Source: Cyanobacteria bacterium UBA3803 (lineage in GTDB: Bacteria > Cyanobacteriota > Vampirovibrionia > Gastranaerophilales > Gastranaerophilaceae). Taken from it: 9,909 nucleotides of DNA. The notes beneath the pieces are model-generated. The model did not search any database, was not told the origin of the DNA, and was given only the letters and a program-made list of their open reading frames with translations. The translations under genes were made by a program, and so were the position numbers. Below are positions 5,906-9,909 of the stretch, one piece after another. The first letter of the stretch is position 1. Each line of letters opens with the position of its first letter. The DNA lies in contig DFEL01000154.1 of the NCBI GenBank assembly GCA_002369055.1, positions 1-9,909 of the forward strand, given 5' to 3'.

Positions 5906-7174
5906 ATGACAGCGGCAATGGAAATGAAATGTGATATTAAAGATATCAATTTAGCAGAACAAGGAAAAAATAATATTGAATGGGCATTGCGTGATATGCC
6001 TGTATTGAGAAAAATTAAAGAAAGATTTATTAAAGAACAACCGTTTAAAGGTTTGAAATTGTCAGCATGTGTTCACGTAACAAAAGATACTGCGGCATTA
6101 TGTACCGTAATGCAAGCAGGTGGTGCAGATGCCGTTTTGGTAGCATCAAATCCGTTATCAACTCAAGATGATGTAGCTGCTGCGTTAGTAAAATATTGGA
6201 ATATACCTGTATATGCAAAAGCAGGTGAAACAGTTGAAGAATACAGAAACCATGTAAGAATTGCACTAGATCATAATCCAAATATTATTATTGATGATGG
6301 TTGTGATTTAGTAGCAACTATTTACGAAGAAAGACCTGAGTTGGCAGAACATATTATTGGTTCAACAGAAGAAACAACAACAGGTATTATAAGATTACAA
6401 GCACTTGAAGATCAAGGTAAAATGAAAGCTCCTGCTGTTGGCGTTAATACAAGTATGACAAAACACTTATACGACAACAGATACGGTACAGGTCAAAGCT
6501 TAATGGACGGTATTTTTAGAGCTGCAAACATTTTACTTGCAGGTAAAACAGTTGTAATCTCAGGTTATGGCTGGTGCGGTAAAGGTTGTGCTTTAAGAGC
6601 AAAAGGCTTGGGTGCAAATGTTATTGTATGCGAAGTAGATGCATTAAAAGCGTTAGAAGCAGTTATGGAAGGTTATAGAGTAATGCCGATTGCGGAAGCT
6701 GCAAAAATCGGTGATGTGTTTATGACAGTAACAGGTGATAAACATGTTATTGATGTTGAACACTTATTAAGCATGAAAGACGGCTCGTTTGTAGGTAATT
6801 GCGGACACTTTGACCATGAAGTCAATATTGCGGGATTAAAAGAACATACAGTTGAAATTAAAAATATCAGACCAAATTTAGATGAATATAAATTGGATAA
6901 CGGTAAATCATTGTTTGTAATTGCCGAAGGTCGTTTAGTAAACCTTGTGGCAGCAGAAGGACACCCTGCAAGTGTTATGGATATGTCTTTTGCTAACCAA
7001 GCTTTAGGTATTGAATATTTGGTTAAAAATCAAGGTAAACTACCAAATAAATTATTAACTTTACCTGAAGAAGTTGATTATATGATTGCAAATATCAAAC
7101 TTGAATCAATGGGAGTTCAAATTGATACATTAACTCCTGAACAAGAAGAATACTTACATTCTTGGAAATTATAA
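5906..7174 (+). CDS. ahcY: Adenosylhomocysteinase (S-adenosyl-L-homocysteine hydrolase)
   Basis: 422 residues. This cytoplasmic NAD-dependent enzyme splits S-adenosylhomocysteine into homocysteine and adenosine, removing the product inhibitor of SAM-dependent methylation and feeding the activated methyl cycle. The substrate domain holds the catalytic set His57 (CVHVTKDTA), Asp131 (IIDDGCDL), Glu156 (GSTEETTTG), Lys186 and Asp190 (SMTKHLYDNRYGTGQS), the same numbering as the human enzyme. The NAD-binding Rossmann loop is GYGWCGKG (220-227), and NCGHFDHEV (298-306) contains the His301 gate region, a slight variant of the more usual N-[IA]-GHFD-x-E-I. GHPASVMDMSFANQAL (352-367) closes the fold. 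The long insert of many proteobacterial enzymes and the Lys/Tyr-containing C-terminal tail of the eukaryotic type are absent, so this is the short form. AAGGAAGG (5893-5900) precedes the ATG by five bases. The transcript is shared with the 53-codon gene and ends at the terminator at 7192-7226. Confidence 0.98.
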   Translation: MTAAMEMKCDIKDINLAEQGKNNIEWALRDMPVLRKIKERFIKEQPFKGLKLSACVHVTKDTAALCTVMQAGGADAVLVASNPLSTQDDVAAALVKYWNIPVYAKAGETVEEYRNHVRIALDHNPNIIIDDGCDLVATIYEERPELAEHIIGSTEETTTGIIRLQALEDQGKMKAPAVGVNTSMTKHLYDNRYGTGQSLMDGIFRAANILLAGKTVVISGYGWCGKGCALRAKGLGANVIVCEVDALKALEAVMEGYRVMPIAEAAKIGDVFMTVTGDKHVIDVEHLLSMKDGSFVGNCGHFDHEVNIAGLKEHTVEIKNIRPNLDEYKLDNGKSLFVIAEGRLVNLVAAEGHPASVMDMSFANQALGIEYLVKNQGKLPNKLLTLPEEVDYMIANIKLESMGVQIDTLTPEQEEYLHSWKL

Positions 7175-7191
7175 TTTATAAAATTGATAAT

Positions 7192-7226
7192 AAAAATGTC
7201 GGGCTTTTTTAAAGTCCGACATTTTT
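7192..7226. terminator. Strong bidirectional Rho-independent terminator
   Basis: A 16-bp stem (AAAAATGTCGGGCTTT against AAAGTCCGACATTTTT, one G-T wobble) closes a 3-base T loop. A-runs and T-runs flank both sides, so it can stop transcription of ahcY on the + strand and of the 106-residue gene on the - strand. The right arm includes two bases of the stop codon of the latter gene. Confidence 0.9.
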
Positions 7227-7545
7227 ATATTAAATCAGAAATATATTCAAGATTTTGTGTTGAATAATAATGTATGTTGTGCAAACTATTATAAATGCAA
7301 TTTATTTCTTTTTTTTGTTGAAAAGATAAATTTTCATAAATATCTTTTTCTTGTATTAATTTATTAATACAGTATTCTAAAAATTCAAGATAAAAATTTG
7401 CTCTGATGCTGCTTATACATAATATTTTAAATGGTTTTTCAATAGTTTGTTTTAAATCATTGGTTTCTAAAAAGCATTGTCTAAATTTGATATAATAATC
7501 ATCCTTTAGTTTTTTCTTTTTTATTAAATATTTCAATTTTTCCAT
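7225..7545 (-). CDS. Lys/Ile-rich protein of unknown function, divergent from an HTH regulator
   Basis: 106 residues, no signal peptide or membrane segment. The N-terminus is very basic (MEKLKYLIKKKKLKDD) and the rest is predicted mostly helical by eye, with Tyr, Asn and Cys (Cys24, 43, 59, 83) spread through it. I recognise no family or catalytic motif. AAAGGT lies a few bases before the ATG, and a strong promoter (TTGACA, 17 bases, TATTAT at 7664-7636) gives a leader of about 84 bases. It diverges from the HTH gene at 7693, and their -35 boxes overlap. Such a layout often means local regulation of one by the other. Its stop codon is inside the bidirectional terminator. A very low-GC composition, richer in AT than glmS and ahcY, fits a recently gained or weakly constrained gene. 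Confidence 0.6.
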   Translation of the reverse strand: MEKLKYLIKKKKLKDDYYIKFRQCFLETNDLKQTIEKPFKILCISSIRANFYLEFLEYCINKLIQEKDIYENLSFQQKKEINCIYNSLHNIHYYSTQNLEYISDLI

Positions 7546-7606
7546 GTTACCTTTTTGGTTAAATTTTGTAAAAGTATATATCTTAGTAATGTAATTTAAT
7601 ATTAAT

Positions 7607-7633
7607 TATGTCATTTTTAATTATATATGTCAT
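7607..7633. repeat. Direct repeat TATGTCAT (two copies), possible operator
   Basis: TATGTCAT occurs at 7607-7614 and 7626-7633, starting 19 bases apart. The second copy covers the predicted transcription start (about 7629) of the minus-strand 106-residue gene, and the first lies just inside its leader. Binding by the neighbouring HTH protein is a possibility only. Confidence 0.3.
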
Positions 7634-7635
7634 GT

Positions 7636-7664
7636 ATAATATTAAAAAATCATATATTTGTCAA
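7636..7664 (-). promoter_or_regulatory. Promoter of the 106-residue gene
   Basis: On the minus strand TTGACA (7664-7659, perfect -35), a 17-base spacer and TATTAT (7641-7636, five of six bases). Predicted start is near 7629. The -35 hexamer overlaps the -35 of the opposite-strand HTH promoter by five base pairs. Confidence 0.7.
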
Positions 7665-7686
7665 CTTTGTGCTAAATATATATAAT
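7658..7686 (+). promoter_or_regulatory. Promoter of the HTH gene, leaderless arrangement
   Basis: TTGTCA (7658-7663), a 17-base spacer and perfect TATAAT (7681-7686). Six T bases separate the -10 from the ATG at 7693, so transcription should start on the start codon. No Shine-Dalgarno precedes that ATG. The promoter lies inside the longer open frame starting at 7627, which argues against that upstream start. Confidence 0.75.
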
Positions 7687-7692
7687 TTTTTT

Positions 7693-7914
7693 ATGGATTT
7701 ACAAGCACGAGAACAAATAAAAATATTATTGGCACAAGAAAAATTAAATCAAAAAGAACTTGCTGCAATGATTACAGAAAAAACAGGCAAAGTGTACCTT
7801 CCAAACAGTCTTTCTCAAAAAATGAGAAGGGGCACTTTATCATACAATGAAATGTTGACCATAGCAAAACTTTTGGGTTATCAAATAGAATTTAAGAAAG
7901 TAGAAGAAGTATAA
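7693..7914 (+). CDS. Small HTH (XRE-like) DNA-binding protein
   Basis: 73 residues from the start chosen here (MDLQAREQIK). A longer frame opens at 7627, but its extra 22 residues are hydrophobic, unlike the family, and contain the -35 and -10 of the gene. The body fits a single helix-turn-helix fold of the Cro/XRE type: helix 1 REQIKILLAQEKL, helix 2 NQKELAAMITEKTG, a turn, recognition-type helix LPNSLSQKMRRG, then LSYNEMLTIAKLLGYQIEF. A small-repressor role is inferred; autoregulation is plausible because its promoter overlaps that of the divergent 106-residue gene. The insert TGKVYLPN makes the second turn longer than in classic Cro. There is no Shine-Dalgarno; the ATG is six bases after TATAAT. 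The stop codon is four bases from that of the convergent vWA gene. Confidence 0.75.
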   Translation: MDLQAREQIKILLAQEKLNQKELAAMITEKTGKVYLPNSLSQKMRRGTLSYNEMLTIAKLLGYQIEFKKVEEV

Positions 7915-7918
7915 TATT

Positions 7919-8629
7919 TTACGGCAGAATGATTTTGCCTTCGACTTCTTTTTCTATATTTAGAGAGTTGTTTAAGCTGTTTGCAAGTTCTGCCGCAGTA
8001 TTTGCAGTATAGAATTGTCCTCTGGTTACAAGTGCAACACATTCAAGTTGTGATATGTCATCTTGATTGCTTATGTCGTATGCAATTACGTCTATTTTTA
8101 CATTAGGATAAAATCTTAAGTTCTTTGTCATAAACGTACAAGGACTTTCATCACAGTTTTCACCGCCGTCTGTCAATAAAATTATATGTTTTTCTCCGTT
8201 AAAATATTTAAAATCCTTATTTAATGCAGATTTTAATGAATATGTTATTGGTGTCATACCCATTGCATGTGTTTTTTCTATTTGTTTTGATACAAGATGA
8301 CTACCGCCTTTTGTTATTGGCACCATTAATTTTGAGGCTTTGCAGCTGTCATAAGGTGTTACACCCAATCTGTATCCATAAGCTCGCATTCCAACCGAAT
8401 TTTGAGAACTTATTTTCGGCAAAATTTCTCGCATTGTATCAAGCATTATATCAATCTTTTTTCGTGAATTTAAAAATTCGTTCATACTGTTTGAAAAATC
8501 AAGTATAAAAAGAGTTTGCTCATTTTTGACTTCTATGTCAGGGTTATCAGGTGATTGAACTCTGTAACTTTCTGCAAATACTACATTTACACACAAAATA
8601 GTTAAACAAATTAAAATAAAATTTTTCAT
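7919..8629 (-). CDS. Exported von Willebrand factor A-domain protein
   Basis: 236 residues. A signal peptide (hydrophobic 4-17, cleavage after VVFA at 19) precedes one vWA domain at about 38-225. The metal-binding MIDAS site is complete: DFSNS (Asp44, Ser46, Ser48), Thr126 in GMTPITYS, and LLTDGGENC (Asp154). The order LDFSNSM, VGMRAYGYR, DSCKASKLMVPI, GMTPITYSL, ILLTDGGENCDESPC, IDVIAYD, GQFYTANTAAEL matches a common bacterial class of secreted single-domain vWA proteins, in which the cysteines (here Cys96, 159, 164, 197) are probably disulfide-linked. These domains bind proteins through a divalent cation; the partner is unknown. The Shine-Dalgarno (GAGG) is six bases before the ATG. A weak promoter with TTGATA near 8681-8676 can be proposed. 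It is divergent from the PLP enzyme gene and convergent with the HTH gene, so it stands as a single-gene unit. Confidence 0.88.
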   Translation of the reverse strand: MKNFILICLTILCVNVVFAESYRVQSPDNPDIEVKNEQTLFILDFSNSMNEFLNSRKKIDIMLDTMREILPKISSQNSVGMRAYGYRLGVTPYDSCKASKLMVPITKGGSHLVSKQIEKTHAMGMTPITYSLKSALNKDFKYFNGEKHIILLTDGGENCDESPCTFMTKNLRFYPNVKIDVIAYDISNQDDISQLECVALVTRGQFYTANTAAELANSLNNSLNIEKEVEGKIILP

Positions 8630-8688
8630 AATAGCCTCAATTTAAACTACATTTAAAAACTTTTAATCCGCCAATTATCAAATCTTCG

Positions 8689-8697
8689 TGCTAAAAT
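8689..8697 (+). promoter_or_regulatory. Extended -10 promoter of the PLP enzyme gene, leaderless arrangement
   Basis: TGC followed by TAAAAT (8692-8697) forms an extended -10, and no convincing -35 lies 16-18 bases upstream. Six bases (TTAATT) separate the hexamer from the ATG at 8704. There is no Shine-Dalgarno, so a leaderless mRNA is predicted. Confidence 0.55.
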
Positions 8698-8703
8698 TTA
8701 ATT

Positions 8704-9909
8704 ATGAACGCACAAGAAAAAATTTTAGAAGCTGAAAACACGCTTGAAAAACAATTTAAAGAAATAGAAAGAATTAGAGATTTTAATCAACGAAAAGTCT
8801 TAAAGGCTTTTGTTGATAACAAAGTTGCACCTGAACATTTTTACACGGTTTCAGGCTACGGACATGACGATTTAGGTCGTGAAGTTTTAGACAAAGTTTA
8901 TGCACAAGTTTTTTGTGCTGAAAAAGCAATTGTAAGAACGCACTTCGCAACAGGAACTCATACCCTTGCCTGTGCTTTATTCGGAAATTTGCATGCAGGA
9001 GATAAATTGATTTCTGTTGCAGGAACACCTTATGACACAATGAGAGAAGTTATTGGGCTTACGGGTAATGAACTTTCAAAACGCAATTCGCTTATTGGAA
9101 ACGGTATTTTATATGATGAAGTTCCGCTTTTAAACGGTGATGATATAGATTTTGAAACATTGGAACAAAAAATTGATGATACTGTTACAATGGTTCTAAT
9201 TCAACGTTCAAGAGGGTATGATACAAGAAAATCACTCACAATTGAAGTTATAGAACGAATTTGTAAAGTTGTTAAATCGAAAAATCCAAATTGTATTTGT
9301 TTTGTAGATAACTGTTATGGTGAATTTACGGATACAAAAGAACCAATAGAAGTTGGTGCAGACTTAATCGGTGGTTCTTTAATTAAAAATCCGGGCGGAG
9401 GACTTGTTGAATGCGGAGGTTATATTGCAGGGAAAGAAGAGCTTGTTGAGGCCTCTGCGATAAGGCTTACTGCCCCTGGAGTAGGCTCTGAATCAGGTGC
9501 AATGCTTAATCAACACAGATTAATTTTTCAAGGATTTTTTATGGCACCGTCTATTGTTGCAGATGTTTTAAAGGGTATGACACTTGCTGCTAAAGTCTTT
9601 GAAGATATGGGATTTATTTCTTTACCAAAATATGACGATAAAAGAACGGATATTATTCAAATTATTACTTTTAATGCAAAAGAGCCTTTAATCGAATTTT
9701 GTAAAACCGTTCAATCGCTTTCGCCAATAAATGGTTATGTAACACCTGTTCCTGAATTAATACCCGGATATGTTGATGATGTTATTATGGCAGGCGGTAC
9801 GTTTATTGAAGGTTCTACAATAGAACTTTCCGCAGACGGCCCTATAAGACCACCTTACGCTGTTTATATGCAAGGCGGTTTGAATTATGCACATATCAAA
9901 ATTGCTATT
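8704..9909 (+). CDS. Methionine gamma-lyase family PLP enzyme (aluminium-resistance-protein family), partial at 3' end
   Basis: 402 codons are present with no stop; the frame runs off the right edge. Family members are roughly 400-430 residues, so only a short C-terminal piece is missing. The fold is PLP fold type I: RTHFATGTHTL (78-88) supplies the phosphate-binding loop, SVAGTPYDTM (104-113) follows, FVDNCYGEF (200-208) has Asp202 for the pyridine nitrogen, and GGSLIKNPGGG (223-233) has the PLP-binding Lys228. LTAPGVGSESGAML and the C-terminal GTFIEGSTIELSADGP...PPYAVYMQGGL are characteristic of this family, which includes Bacillus YnbB and proteins labelled methionine gamma-lyase or aluminium resistance. 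The true substrate of most members is not established; C-S lyase activity on a sulfur amino acid is the usual prediction. With ahcY about 1.5 kb away, a sulfur-amino-acid role is plausible but unproven. The start at 8704 has no Shine-Dalgarno and sits six bases after an extended -10. Confidence 0.93.
   Translation, partial: MNAQEKILEAENTLEKQFKEIERIRDFNQRKVLKAFVDNKVAPEHFYTVSGYGHDDLGREVLDKVYAQVFCAEKAIVRTHFATGTHTLACALFGNLHAGDKLISVAGTPYDTMREVIGLTGNELSKRNSLIGNGILYDEVPLLNGDDIDFETLEQKIDDTVTMVLIQRSRGYDTRKSLTIEVIERICKVVKSKNPNCICFVDNCYGEFTDTKEPIEVGADLIGGSLIKNPGGGLVECGGYIAGKEELVEASAIRLTAPGVGSESGAMLNQHRLIFQGFFMAPSIVADVLKGMTLAAKVFEDMGFISLPKYDDKRTDIIQIITFNAKEPLIEFCKTVQSLSPINGYVTPVPELIPGYVDDVIMAGGTFIEGSTIELSADGPIRPPYAVYMQGGLNYAHIKIAI

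Noticed and set aside
7225..7914. Toxin-antitoxin pair formed by the 106-residue protein and the HTH protein
   Set aside because: The genes are divergent rather than in one operon, and the 106-residue protein shows no known toxin motif; kept only as a possible regulatory pair.
8783..9040. 85-codon minus-strand open frame
   Set aside because: It is antisense to the N-terminal part of the PLP enzyme, whose fold-type motifs are clear; the other frames at 600-803, 3472-3681, 5422-5616, 6045-6281 and 8224-8508 are rejected on the same ground.
1..9909. Reassigned UGA codon, CRISPR array, insertion sequence, tRNA or rRNA
   Set aside because: Every gene stops at TAA and no in-frame TGA occurs inside them while TGG is used for Trp; no regularly spaced repeats, transposase, terminal inverted repeats or structural RNA were found by reading.

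Overview
The window is AT-rich bacterial chromosome (all twelve stop codons visible are TAA) and densely packed with genes on both strands. It combines housekeeping metabolism (glmS, ahcY, a PLP C-S lyase-like enzyme) with many short exported proteins. The signal peptides and a probable lipoprotein suggest a diderm. The short bacterial SAH hydrolase, the small exported proteins ending in a G-[GN]-E-x-x-x-x-P-type tail, and the base composition fit a host-associated non-photosynthetic cyanobacterial relative (Gastranaerophilales/Melainabacteria type). That assignment is inference from recall, not proof.

Layout. 151-918 (+) is a lytic transglycosylase-like protein without a signal peptide. 3731-920 (-) is a five-gene run of exported proteins: an M48 metalloprotease, two paralogous about 150-residue proteins, a probable lipoprotein, and a Cys-containing exported protein broken by a single-base frameshift in a seven-A run. 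3732-3845 is a divergent control region. It is followed on the + strand by glmS (3846-5690), an unlisted-looking 53-codon gene (5733-5894) and ahcY (5906-7174), closed by a strong bidirectional terminator (7192-7226). 7225-7545 (-) is an unknown Lys-rich protein and 7693-7914 (+) is a small HTH regulator; they diverge from overlapping promoters. 7919-8629 (-) is an exported von Willebrand A-domain protein. 8704 to the right edge (+) is a methionine gamma-lyase-family PLP enzyme, cut by the window.

How the genes relate. glmS makes glucosamine-6-phosphate for peptidoglycan and LPS. AhcY recycles S-adenosylhomocysteine to homocysteine, and the PLP enzyme may act on related sulfur amino acids. 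The minus-strand operon and the vWA protein are envelope or periplasmic functions.

The most notable pattern concerns gene starts. The 53-codon gene, the HTH regulator and the PLP enzyme all lack a Shine-Dalgarno sequence, and each has a -10-like hexamer (TATGAT, TATAAT, TAAAAT) ending exactly six bases before the ATG. This places the predicted transcription start on the A of the start codon, so all three look like leaderless mRNAs. Most other genes here have a visible Shine-Dalgarno and no such box. The pattern also moves the start of the HTH gene downstream to 7693.
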